Part shown: in pieces, positions 16,732 through 26,062 of the stretch
How the letters are laid out: the number at the start of each line of letters is the position of its first letter
How positions within the stretch are numbered: position 1 is the first letter of the stretch
Assembly: GCF_004349145.1 (NCBI RefSeq)
Contig: NZ_SMFO01000001.1
Location: forward strand, 248,001-312,000
Origin: Flavobacterium hiemivividum
Lineage (GTDB): Bacteria; Bacteroidota; Bacteroidia; Flavobacteriales; Flavobacteriaceae
DNA: 64,000 nucleotides
Direction of reading: 5' to 3'
Position numbers and translations under genes: made by a program
Notes under the pieces: generated by a model
Database searches by the model: none
Seen by the model: only the letters and a program-made list of their open reading frames with translations
Told to the model about the DNA's origin: nothing

Positions 16732-17991
16732 ATGGATACAGTTCAAGCTATAAAACAACGATTTGAAATTATCGGTAATGACCCGAAGCTTAATCGTGCG
16801 ATAGAAAAAGCCATTCAGGTTGCTCCTACTGATATTTCAGTATTGGTCGTGGGTGAAAGTGGTGTTGGGAAGGAAAGTATTCCAAAAATAATACATTCCC
16901 TTTCGCATAGAAAACATGGAAAGTACATTGCCGTAAACTGTGGTGCTATACCTGAAGGAACGATTGACAGTGAGCTTTTTGGACATGAAAAAGGAGCATT
17001 TACAGGAGCAACAGCAACACGTGAAGGTTATTTTGAAGTAGCTGATGGTGGAACGATCTTTTTGGACGAAGTTGGTGAATTACCACTAACCACTCAGGTG
17101 CGATTACTTCGTGTACTTGAAAATGGAGAATTTATAAAAGTAGGTTCTTCCCAAGTTCAAAAAACTGATGTGAGAATTGTAGCAGCGACTAATGTCAATT
17201 TATTTGATGCTATCGAAAAAGGGAAATTTAGAGAAGACTTGTATTATCGTTTAAGCACCGTGGATATTCTACTACCGCCATTGCGAGACAGAAAAGATGA
17301 TATTCATTTATTATTTAGAAAATTTGCTGCTGATTTTGCTTTCAAATACAAGATGCCGCCATTAAAACTGGATGAAGGCGCAGTGCAGGTTTTGCAAAAA
17401 TTTCGCTGGAGCGGAAACATTCGTCAGCTGCGAAATGTAGCTGAACAAATTTCTGTTTTAGAAACCAATCGCGATATTACTGCTCCCATTTTACACTCTT
17501 ATTTACCTGTGGAAGGCAGCAATTTACCTTCTGTAATAAAAAATAAAAAAAGCGAGAGCGACTTTAGTAACGAACGTGAAATTTTGTACAAAGTCCTTTT
17601 TGACATGAAAAGTGATTTACATGATCTAAAAAAACTTACGTTAGAGTTAATGGAAAATGGCAGTTCAAAAGTTCAGGAGACCAATAAAAACCTGATCACA
17701 AAAATATATGGTTCTAAAGAAAACGATAGCGAAATCGACTTTGAAGAAGAACCAAGGACAGCACTGATTACCACCCAAAGTAATGAAGGAACGTATCAAG
17801 AGAATGAAGATAATTATCTATTTGCCGAAACTGTCGAAGAGGAAGAAGAAATCCTAAGATTAGAACAAAAAGAGATAGAAATGATTAAGAAATCATTAGA
17901 AAAAAACAAAGGAAAACGAAAAGCAGCAGCGGATGAGTTGGGGATTTCGGAAAGAACTTTATATCGAAAGATTAAACAATTTGACCTTTAA
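16732..17991 (+). CDS. Sigma-54-dependent transcriptional activator without receiver domain
   Basis: 419 residues from ATG 16732. The AAA+ core has Walker A GESGVGKE (41-48), the sigma-54 contact loop GAFTGA (88-93), Walker B GGTIFLDEVGEL (from about 107) and an arginine finger region. An acidic linker of about 130 residues follows, then a Fis-type helix-turn-helix at the end (AAADELGISERTLYRKIKQF). There is no receiver or other sensor domain at the N-terminus, so control must come through the linker, a partner or expression level. It would drive RNA polymerase with RpoN. The frame stays open to 16690, but that part lies in the inverted repeat. Confidence 0.92.
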   Translation: MDTVQAIKQRFEIIGNDPKLNRAIEKAIQVAPTDISVLVVGESGVGKESIPKIIHSLSHRKHGKYIAVNCGAIPEGTIDSELFGHEKGAFTGATATREGYFEVADGGTIFLDEVGELPLTTQVRLLRVLENGEFIKVGSSQVQKTDVRIVAATNVNLFDAIEKGKFREDLYYRLSTVDILLPPLRDRKDDIHLLFRKFAADFAFKYKMPPLKLDEGAVQVLQKFRWSGNIRQLRNVAEQISVLETNRDITAPILHSYLPVEGSNLPSVIKNKKSESDFSNEREILYKVLFDMKSDLHDLKKLTLELMENGSSKVQETNKNLITKIYGSKENDSEIDFEEEPRTALITTQSNEGTYQENEDNYLFAETVEEEEEILRLEQKEIEMIKKSLEKNKGKRKAAADELGISERTLYRKIKQFDL

Positions 17992-18023
17992 AAAGAAAAA
18001 ATAATTTCAAAATACAATTATTG

Positions 18024-18031
18024 TACATTTG
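18024..18031 (+). promoter_or_regulatory. Candidate -7 box for lptE
   Basis: TACATTTG, a match to TAnnTTTG, 48 bases before the lptE ATG and just after the activator's stop. It argues against the TTG at 18029, inside this box, being the start codon. Confidence 0.5.
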
Positions 18032-18079
18032 AAAACAGAAATTGGAATTCGGCTTATAAAAAATGGAATTTACTACTTT

Positions 18080-18583
18080 ATGAAAAAAATATATTGTCTT
18101 CTATTAGTACTTACAGTATTTATGATCAACAGCTGTTCTGTATATAACTTTACGGGAACTGGAAAAATCGATGCAAAAACATTTCAGGTTAACTTTTTCC
18201 AAAACAATGCAGAATTGATCGAACCGGGAATTGACAGGACATTTACACTTGCCTTGCAAGACATTATCCAAAATCAAACGAATCTAAATTTAGTGAAAAG
18301 TGGAGGCGATTTGACTTATGAAGGAGAAATTACCGATTATAGAATAAGCCCTATGACGGCAACCGCTGACCAGCAAGCTTCCCAAAACCGTTTAAAAATA
18401 AGAGTAAACGTTCGATTTACTAATAGAAATAAAGAAGCCGATGATTTCGAAAAATCGTTTGAATTCTACTATGATTTTCCAGCTACCCAACAACTTGCCG
18501 GATCTACTTTAAATAGCGCCTTAGAAGAAATTTTTGAAAGAATCACACAAGACATATTTAATGAATCACTTGCAAAGTGGTAA
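18080..18583 (+). CDS. lptE: LPS assembly lipoprotein LptE
   Basis: 167 residues from ATG 18080, with a type II signal peptide MKKIYCLLLVLTVFMINSC whose lipobox cysteine is residue 19. The remainder (SVYNFTGTGKIDAKTFQVNF) matches the LptE family of Bacteroidota. LptE sits at the outer membrane as the plug of LptD and helps to insert lipopolysaccharide. An open frame reaches back to a TTG at 18029, but the added residues would bury the signal peptide. The gene follows the sigma-54 activator and precedes a TPR-like gene and secG, an envelope/export grouping. Confidence 0.88.
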   Translation: MKKIYCLLLVLTVFMINSCSVYNFTGTGKIDAKTFQVNFFQNNAELIEPGIDRTFTLALQDIIQNQTNLNLVKSGGDLTYEGEITDYRISPMTATADQQASQNRLKIRVNVRFTNRNKEADDFEKSFEFYYDFPATQQLAGSTLNSALEEIFERITQDIFNESLAKW

Positions 18584-18632
18584 ACTCCACTTCGCGATTT
18601 GATTTAAAAAATCTGAAATCTGCAATCAAAAA

Positions 18633-19478
18633 ATGAACGCAACTACTTATACGACCTTAATTAACAAGCCTAATACTATTTCTGAGCAACAAACTTTAGC
18701 TTTAGAAAAAGTATTGGATGAATTTCCTTTTTTTCAAAGTGCGAGAGCTTTGCGATTAAAAGGACTTTACAACCAAAATAGTTTTAAGTATAATTTTGCA
18801 TTAAAAGTTACAGCTGCACACACAACGGACAGAACTGTACTTTTTGATTTCATAACTTCGGATGGTTTTGTTGCTATTCAAAAAAGGTTATATGATAAAA
18901 AAGCACTTGAGCTTCTTGATATTGATGTAATTGACAGCGAAATAATTACTACTCAAGAGAAAATAGAACCTAAAAAAAATACGGTCGAGCAATCAATTCT
19001 TAGTTCAATCAAAGTAGCCACTCCAGTTGAACCGAATGAAAATATAACGGAAACAGAAGAGAAGCTAAACATTGGAACTCCTTTAGATTTTTCGAAAAAT
19101 GAAAAACACTCCTTTCAAGAATGGCTACAATTATCCAGAACTCAGCCTATCGACAGAGAGAACGAAATAGACAGCATTTCCAAGCCACAAAACGAATACC
19201 AAAAGAAAAAAGCCGCATTAATAGATAAATTTATTGAAACTAGCCCGAAGATCTCCCCAGTTAAACATGGTACTCCCTCTACGGTAAAAATTGATATAAA
19301 TCAAGAAGATCATTCTTCATTAATGACTGAAACTTTGGCCAGAGTATATTTAGAACAAAAAAAATATCAAAAAGCCATACAAGCTTATGAAATATTAATT
19401 TTGAAATATCCAGAAAAAAGTAGTTTCTTTGCAGACCGTATAACGGATATTAAGATTTTACAACAAAATAATAATTAA
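18633..19478 (+). CDS. TPR-like protein upstream of secG, function unknown
   Basis: 281 residues, no signal peptide. The N-terminal part (NATTYTTLINKPNTI onward) and a charged low-complexity middle lead to a C-terminal tetratricopeptide-like repeat (ETLARVYLEQKKYQKAIQAY, then EILILKYPEKSSFFADRI). TPRs usually bind other proteins. It is followed by secG only 3 nt later and so is surely co-transcribed with it. I know it only as a conserved flavobacterial neighbour of secG, without an assigned role. Confidence 0.8.
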   Translation: MNATTYTTLINKPNTISEQQTLALEKVLDEFPFFQSARALRLKGLYNQNSFKYNFALKVTAAHTTDRTVLFDFITSDGFVAIQKRLYDKKALELLDIDVIDSEIITTQEKIEPKKNTVEQSILSSIKVATPVEPNENITETEEKLNIGTPLDFSKNEKHSFQEWLQLSRTQPIDRENEIDSISKPQNEYQKKKAALIDKFIETSPKISPVKHGTPSTVKIDINQEDHSSLMTETLARVYLEQKKYQKAIQAYEILILKYPEKSSFFADRITDIKILQQNNN

Positions 19479-19481
19479 ACA

Positions 19482-19808
19482 ATGAGTACATTTTCAATTT
19501 TTTTAGTTTTAATAACAATAGTTTGTTTTCTATTGATTGTAGTAATAATGGTTCAAAACCCTAAAGGAGGAGGATTATCATCTACTTTAGGAGGTTCTCA
19601 AATGTTAGGTGGAGTTCAAAAAACAACTGACTTTTTAGACAAAAGTACTTGGACATTAGGTACAATACTAATCGCTTTAATATTATTATCAAGTTTAAGT
19701 TTCACTGGAACATTAAGTGACTCAGATTCTAAAATTATTGAAAACACAGGAACTACTGCTCCAGTTGCACCTGTTACACCAGTACAAGAAGCACCAGCTA
19801 CTAAATAA
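19482..19808 (+). CDS. secG: Protein translocase subunit SecG
   Basis: 108-residue inner-membrane subunit of the SecYEG channel. Two transmembrane helices (about residues 3-23 and 52-72) flank the conserved loop [23 protein letters not shown] Thr/Pro/Ala-rich tail of about 25 residues follows. It lies 3 nt after the TPR-like gene and is closed by a strong terminator. Confidence 0.94.
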   Translation: MSTFSIFLVLITIVCFLLIVVIMVQNPKGGGLSSTLGGSQMLGGVQKTTDFLDKSTWTLGTILIALILLSSLSFTGTLSDSDSKIIENTGTTAPVAPVTPVQEAPATK

Positions 19809-19825
19809 TTCATCACATATATTTT

Positions 19826-19860
19826 AAAAAATGCCAGCCTGTCAAAGCTGGCATTTTTTA
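19826..19860 (+). terminator. Terminator after secG
   Basis: ATGCCAGC (19831-19838) pairs with GCTGGCAT (19847-19854) around an 8-nt loop, flanked by A-rich sequence before and a T-run after, so it could work in both directions. Confidence 0.9.
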
Positions 19861-19887
19861 TAAGAAAATATGTCAGTTCAACAAGGA

Positions 19888-19903
19888 TGGCATAATTTCT
19901 GAC
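19888..19903 (+). promoter_or_regulatory. Weak sigma-54-like element before groES
   Basis: TGGCATAATTTCTGAC resembles the -24/-12 pattern TGGCACRNNNNTTGCW. The GG is conserved, but the -12 GC reads GA with correct 10-nt spacing. A TGTCAG lies 17 bases upstream. The groES ATG is 36 bases downstream. No TAnnTTTG box is seen in the gap between the secG terminator and groES. Inference only. Confidence 0.25.
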
Positions 19904-19939
19904 TTTCAATACACACTAATAAAATTAAAAAATAAAATC

Positions 19940-20215
19940 ATGGCTTTAAACATTAAACCACTTTCTGATCGCGTTCTAATCGAACCAGTGGCTGCTGAAA
20001 CAAAAACTGCGTCAGGGATTTTTATTCCAGATACTGCTAAAGAGAAACCACAAAAAGGAACTGTAGTTGCAGTTGGTAATGGTACAAAAGAACATACGAT
20101 GACTGTAAAAGTTGGAGATAGCGTTCTTTACGGAAAATATGCTGGTACTGAATTGAAATTAGAAGGAAAAGATTATTTGATAATGAGAGAAGACGATATT
20201 CTTGCGATTATCTAA
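19940..20215 (+). CDS. groES: Co-chaperonin GroES
   Basis: 91 residues, full length. It shows the family start [12 protein letters not shown], the mobile-loop region ([12 protein letters not shown], about residues 20-31), a Gly-rich roof-forming stretch (GTVVAVGNG) and the end [13 protein letters not shown]. It forms the heptameric lid of GroEL in the cytosol. It is separated from the secG operon by a terminator and followed by groEL after a repeat-rich 137-bp gap. Confidence 0.97.
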   Translation: MALNIKPLSDRVLIEPVAAETKTASGIFIPDTAKEKPQKGTVVAVGNGTKEHTMTVKVGDSVLYGKYAGTELKLEGKDYLIMREDDILAII

Positions 20216-20233
20216 AAAATGCCTTGGGCTATT

Positions 20234-20346
20234 AGCTTTTAGCTATTAGCTAGCAACAAAATTAAAATTAATTATAAATATATTTTGGCTTTCGCTTTCG
20301 AAGATAGAAATTTCTTCCAAAAGCCAAAAGCCAAAAGCTAAAAGCT
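20234..20346. repeat. Inverted and tandem repeats in the groES-groEL gap
   Basis: AGCTTTTAGCT (20234-20244) pairs with AGCTAAAAGCT (20336-20346). Inside it, TTTTGGCTTT (20283-20292) pairs with AAAGCCAAAA (20320-20329). The right part is also four tandem copies of a 7-mer, YAAAAGC, at 20318-20345, ending 7 bases before the groEL ATG. Such hairpins could set the groES to groEL ratio by affecting read-through or translation; this is inference. Confidence 0.7.
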
Positions 20347-20349
20347 TAA

Positions 20350-21981
<1,632 letters not shown>

Positions 21982-22000
21982 TATCAAACTTATTTTATAA

Positions 22001-22036
22001 AAAAGTCCGTCTCGTTTAATAATGAGACGGATTTTC
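22001..22036 (+). terminator. Terminator after groEL
   Basis: TCCGTCTC (22006-22013) pairs with GAGACGGA (22024-22031), A-run before and TTTTCTATTT after. The 200 bp that follow up to the DedA-gene terminator hold no frame or motif that I can support. Confidence 0.85.
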
Positions 22037-22233
22037 TATTTACAGTACTCTGTTAATCTCTTTAAATTTTAATCTCAATAAAACCTCGTTGAGAATAAGA
22101 AAATATTACTTCAGTTAAGAATGACGTTAACCACTAGATCGCAGCTTAATTAATGTCAGAAAAGGAGACACAAAGAGAATACTAATAATTAATCGAGTAT
22201 CGTATAATATACAACTCATCAAAATTGTTTATA

Positions 22234-22269
22234 AAAAAAATCCGCCAAGTTGATTAACGGGACGGATTT
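22234..22269 (-). terminator. Terminator after the DedA gene
   Basis: AAATCCG (22238-22244) pairs with CGGATTT (22263-22269). On the minus strand the stem is followed by a run of eight T. It ends the minus-strand DedA gene 54 bases past its stop. Confidence 0.75.
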
Positions 22270-22322
22270 ACAATATATAAAAATCAAAAAATAAACTCTT
22301 AGTTCATTTTCAATCTTACTTT

Positions 22323-23006
22323 TTACTCTTCAGTTACTTTTGTTTTTTTAGCAAATTTAAGAATCACTGGTGAAAGTGTTAACACTACTAAACCGATAAT
22401 TATTAATTCAATATGATTTTTCAAATCTATTTGATACGTATTTAGCAAGAAACCATAAAGGTAATGACCTGCAAAAATCAATGTAAAAGACCATAGTAAG
22501 GAACTTACAATGTTATAAAACATAAATTTCTTTTTTTCCATTGATACAATCCCTGCAACTATAGGTGCAAAAGTTCTAAATATAGGCAAGAATCTTGCGA
22601 AAATAATGGCTCTTCCGCCATGTCTTTCAAAAAAATCTTTGGACTGAACTAGATATTTTTTCTTGAACCAGAATGTATCTTGTTTATTATACAAATAATA
22701 ACCGCTTTTAGACCCAAACCAGTAACCTATCATATTACCCAAAATACCCGCCAAAGCGACTAAAGAAGACAACAACATAACATTCATAAAATCGCTATCT
22801 ATAAATAATATGTTCTCTATCAACTCTCTATTATAAATCCCTGCAAGAAAAAGCAAGCTATCCCCCGGCAAAAAGAAACCCGCAAACAGACCGGTTTCAG
22901 CAAACACGATAAACAACACGATGTATATACCTAACTTTATTCCATTAACATCAAAATGGATATAAAAAAGTGGATCTATTAAATTTTTCCAATCAAAACT
23001 ATTCAT
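22323..23006 (-). CDS. DedA family membrane protein
   Basis: 227 residues, a polytopic inner-membrane protein of the DedA (VTT-domain) group. Diagnostic stretches are FAETGLFAGFFLPGDSLLFLAG, the GNMIGYWFGSKSG region and FFERHGGRAIIFARFLPIFRT with the conserved Arg and Pro. DedA proteins are linked to lipid carrier (undecaprenyl phosphate) recycling and membrane homeostasis in other bacteria; the substrate here is not known. It is a single gene with its own terminator. Confidence 0.9.
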   Translation of the reverse strand: MNSFDWKNLIDPLFYIHFDVNGIKLGIYIVLFIVFAETGLFAGFFLPGDSLLFLAGIYNRELIENILFIDSDFMNVMLLSSLVALAGILGNMIGYWFGSKSGYYLYNKQDTFWFKKKYLVQSKDFFERHGGRAIIFARFLPIFRTFAPIVAGIVSMEKKKFMFYNIVSSLLWSFTLIFAGHYLYGFLLNTYQIDLKNHIELIIIGLVVLTLSPVILKFAKKTKVTEE

Positions 23007-23111
23007 TATTCGGGGTTTGTTGCTTAAATTATTTTGTCCGTGAAAGTAGTTATAAATTATTTTAACCGCAATATATTAGAACATTTTAAAGTTTTATTAA
23101 CTATAAATTAC

Positions 23112-23142
23112 AAAAAAAATCCAAGGCTAAAAACCTTGGATT
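23112..23142 (-). terminator. Terminator of the HMA/TonB receptor operon
   Basis: AATCCAAGG (23118-23126) pairs with CCTTGGATT (23134-23142) around a 7-nt loop. On the minus strand a T-run follows. It starts 7 bases past the stop of the HMA gene. Confidence 0.9.
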
Positions 23143-23148
23143 CTAAAA

Positions 23149-23490
23149 CTATTTTCTTTCATACATACAACAACCATGAAGACTCTCATACTGCTCTTGA
23201 GTCGCTTTGACCCCTTTAGTATCATGTCCTACTTTTGCAACTTCTTTCTCAACATTTAAAAGTGAAGTTTTTTGCTCATTTACAATCAAGTTTAATACAT
23301 GAGTATCAATATTCCAAACTGCCGACTTTACTCCAGAAGTTCCATAGGCAGCTTTCTCGATTCGTTTTTTGCACATCTCACAATTACCATTGACAGCAAC
23401 TGCATATTTAGCGTTTTTATTCTTTTTCTCCTGTGCTTGAGAGCTAAATCCTATAAACACTAGAGCAATAACTACAATTATTTTTTTCAT
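23149..23490 (-). CDS. Periplasmic heavy-metal-associated (HMA) domain protein
   Basis: 113 residues with a signal peptide (MKKIIVVIALVFIGFSSQAQ) and one HMA fold carrying the metal site GNCEMCKK (Cys37 and Cys40, a CxxC). The C-terminal end adds HGCCMYERK, a second pair of thiols. Such domains bind Cu(I) or similar soft metals. It lies 20 nt after a TonB receptor gene and downstream of a HYC_CC_PP gene, so it probably handles the metal that the receptor brings in. Copper is the best guess; mercury or zinc cannot be excluded. Confidence 0.85.
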   Translation of the reverse strand: MKKIIVVIALVFIGFSSQAQEKKNKNAKYAVAVNGNCEMCKKRIEKAAYGTSGVKSAVWNIDTHVLNLIVNEQKTSLLNVEKEVAKVGHDTKGVKATQEQYESLHGCCMYERK

Positions 23491-23510
23491 TTCAATTTTT
23501 ATTTAATAGT

Positions 23511-25523
23511 TTATTTAATTTTAAAACGCAATCCTGCGTAATACATTTGACCAAAAACAGGCGCATACACAATTGACGTATCAAAAGTAGTTCCAAAAGG
23601 ATTCGAAGCGCCTAAAATAGCTTTTTCTTGTTTGTAATTTCCAATATTTTCCCCTCCTACATATACTTCAAAAGTAGAAGAAAAAGTTCTGGTAACCTGA
23701 GCATTCATCACAGTGAAAGAGGGAGAAAAATCCGGCTGCCTATCTTCTACTGGATTACCTTGAGTTGATGGCAACTGCTGTTTTCCAAGCCAATTTAAAG
23801 TATAATCAAATTTCCATTGCTGCCCTTTTTCTAAGATATGTGTTTCAAAAGCTAAATTACCAAAGAAACGATGTTTCGCTTGCATCGGTCTTTGAAAAGT
23901 TCCAGATAAATAATCTGTTTGAATATCATAGTATTTATAAGCCGTTCTCAGATTTAGATGTTTGGCTAATTCATAATTAAACTCAACTTGCAAACTATTA
24001 GCAATCGATTTACCATTCAAATTATAAAACAAAACCTGCTGAGGACCTTGGAATAAATCTACCACAACTTGGTTTTTAAAATCAGTTCTATAAAAATCAA
24101 ACCCTATATCTCCGCTTTGATTAAACAAGTAGAAACCTTGCATAAAACTCAAACCATAATTCCAAGCAATTTCTGGATTTAGTCCATATATCTTTCCATC
24201 CGTATTTAAAACATCAAATGTTCTTGAGCTTGCAAAAAGCTGTTGATTTTCGGCAAAAATGTTAGCACTTCGCTTCCCTCTTCCTGCTGAAAATCGCAAA
24301 ACTCCTTTCTCCCATGGATTGTATCTCGCATGTAATCTTGGTGTAATAAAAGTTCCCAAGCGATTGTGATTATCAACCCTTCCTCCTAAAACCAAACTAA
24401 AATTATCAGTGTTATCATAGGTATATTCGAAAAAAGCACCAATCGAATTATCAATTCTACTAAAATCCGTAACACCTACATATTCATCATAAGCATCGTA
24501 GGTAAAATTCAAACCCGTAGCAAATTTATTCATGGTATTACTGATTATCGAATTGAAAATCAAATTTGAATAATAGCTTTTCTGCTTGATATTATATTGG
24601 TTTAAACCAAAATAAGAATCTTGGCCATGACTATTAAATGCGTTTTGAAATCCAATACTTTGATACGGCATTTCCGGAAAAACATAACCTAACTTAGTCG
24701 AAACATCGACACGCTCAGTATTGATTTCTGAACCCCAGTAATTAGTAGTTCCCCTATCTCTGTTAGGATCAAATTCTAATTCCCCAGTTTGCTTTTTGTC
24801 ATTCATGTAGCGCAAGTTGACAAAACTCACCCACCCTTTTTCGGCATCAGTATATTGCCAGCGATTCAAGACGTTGATTTGTTTGGCCAATGGATTATCC
24901 AGAAAACCATCATCATTCATGTCGTTTTTTGAGACTCTAGTATTTCCGTGAACAAAAAGACTACTGCTCCATTTATCAGATAGCTTCCTATTGAAATGAG
25001 TGTTTAACTCAAACCTAGAATCAGTCGATCCATACACATTCAAGAAAAAAGGAATATCATCTATTGGTTTAATTAGCTCTGTATTGATTTGTCCTGAAAT
25101 ACTTTCGAAACCATTCACGACAGATCCTGCGCCTTTGGTAATTTGAATGCTTTCCACCCAAGTACCGGGAGTAAAAGACAAGCCATACGCTTGAGAAGCT
25201 CCGCGCACTGATGGAATATTTTCCTCGGTGATCATCAAATAGGGACTTGTTAAACCTAGCATTTTTATTTGCTTGGTCCCCGTTAAAGCATCTGAAAAAC
25301 TAACGTCAATAGATGGATTAGTTTCAAAACTTTCGGCAAGATTACAACAAGCAGCTTTAAGCAATTCCTTGCTTGTAAGTGTAGTTGTGTTTGATGTTAG
25401 AGTATATGATTTTTTTAAGGCTTTACTGTTTGTGTTAACTTTAATTTCCTGCAAGGTATCCTGAGAGTAGGAATTAAAAGCGCAGAACAAAAACAACAAA
25501 AGCATTGTTACTTGTTTATTCAT
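23511..25523 (-). CDS. TonB-dependent outer-membrane receptor, probably for a metal
   Basis: 670 residues with signal peptide (ending near NSYSQ), a plug domain starting TLQEIKVNTNSKALKKSY, and a beta-barrel that ends with an aromatic-rich strand (YYAGLRFKIK). The plug contains ELLKAACCNLAESFETNP; this vicinal CC in the plug fits a metal-handling group of Bacteroidota receptors. There is no N-terminal carboxypeptidase-like domain and no SusD neighbour, so glycan import is unlikely. It is flanked by HYC_CC_PP and HMA genes in one operon. Energy would come from TonB-ExbBD encoded elsewhere. Confidence 0.88.
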   Translation of the reverse strand: MNKQVTMLLLFLFCAFNSYSQDTLQEIKVNTNSKALKKSYTLTSNTTTLTSKELLKAACCNLAESFETNPSIDVSFSDALTGTKQIKMLGLTSPYLMITEENIPSVRGASQAYGLSFTPGTWVESIQITKGAGSVVNGFESISGQINTELIKPIDDIPFFLNVYGSTDSRFELNTHFNRKLSDKWSSSLFVHGNTRVSKNDMNDDGFLDNPLAKQINVLNRWQYTDAEKGWVSFVNLRYMNDKKQTGELEFDPNRDRGTTNYWGSEINTERVDVSTKLGYVFPEMPYQSIGFQNAFNSHGQDSYFGLNQYNIKQKSYYSNLIFNSIISNTMNKFATGLNFTYDAYDEYVGVTDFSRIDNSIGAFFEYTYDNTDNFSLVLGGRVDNHNRLGTFITPRLHARYNPWEKGVLRFSAGRGKRSANIFAENQQLFASSRTFDVLNTDGKIYGLNPEIAWNYGLSFMQGFYLFNQSGDIGFDFYRTDFKNQVVVDLFQGPQQVLFYNLNGKSIANSLQVEFNYELAKHLNLRTAYKYYDIQTDYLSGTFQRPMQAKHRFFGNLAFETHILEKGQQWKFDYTLNWLGKQQLPSTQGNPVEDRQPDFSPSFTVMNAQVTRTFSSTFEVYVGGENIGNYKQEKAILGASNPFGTTFDTSIVYAPVFGQMYYAGLRFKIK

Positions 25524-25596
25524 GGTATAATTTTTATGTTTTAAAAAAGTTTTTTGCAGCTAGAAGTTGTAGCTACCTTTTAGAGAAACATAAAAA

Positions 25597-26010
25597 TCAG
25601 GCGTAGAAAATGTATTGATGATACAACTTAAAAAAGGGAGGAGCATTTGCATCGCAAAAATAATAAGCCGCCGACTTAATTTTAAAATTAGAAGTCGCAG
25701 CATAAATAATAGGACTCCATTCAGGTGTTAAAACAGCGGTTGCTATGTTGAAAAAGAACGTTTTTACTACAAAATTATCCGACTTTTTATGAAGCTGAAC
25801 CACTTTGTCCTTACAACAGCTCTCTTTCGATTCAGAAACAGAACCGCAACAACCTTTTTCCTTGCTTTGGTCAGCGGAGGATGACTTTAGATAAACTGGA
25901 GCTATCGAAGCGATCTCTCCACCACAATAGTGCACATTTACAGCCATTCCCATATTGGAAACCAACAGGAAAATAGCTAAAAGTAAACTAATGTGTTTCT
26001 TAAACTTCAT
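25597..26010 (-). CDS. HYC_CC_PP family protein
   Basis: 137 residues, with a signal peptide or membrane segment at the N-terminus. It carries the name-giving motifs: VNVHYCGGE (HYC), two double-cysteine sites (KGCCGS and ESCCKD), and NAPPFFKLYHQ (PP) near the end. Cys- and His-rich extracytoplasmic proteins of this kind are found beside metal genes in Bacteroidota; no reaction is known. It is the first gene of the metal operon, 73 nt before the TonB receptor. Confidence 0.85.
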   Translation of the reverse strand: MKFKKHISLLLAIFLLVSNMGMAVNVHYCGGEIASIAPVYLKSSSADQSKEKGCCGSVSESKESCCKDKVVQLHKKSDNFVVKTFFFNIATAVLTPEWSPIIYAATSNFKIKSAAYYFCDANAPPFFKLYHQYIFYA

Positions 26011-26014
26011 ATCG

Positions 26015-26022
26015 CAAAATTA
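26015..26022 (-). promoter_or_regulatory. Candidate -7 box for the HYC_CC_PP/TonB/HMA operon
   Basis: TAATTTTG on the minus strand, ending only 4 bases before the ATG at 26010. If used, the transcript would be almost leaderless. Confidence 0.35.
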
Positions 26023-26062
26023 ACAATTTAATGTCATACTATATTCTAACAGGTGTTAAACT

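Noticed and set aside
18029..18079. Upstream TTG start for lptE
   Set aside because: It falls inside the -7 box and would put 17 residues before a clear lipoprotein signal peptide.
22130..22150. Shared string TTAACCACTAG at about 22133 and 52978
   Set aside because: Only about 11 bases match and flanks differ; too short to call a repeat.
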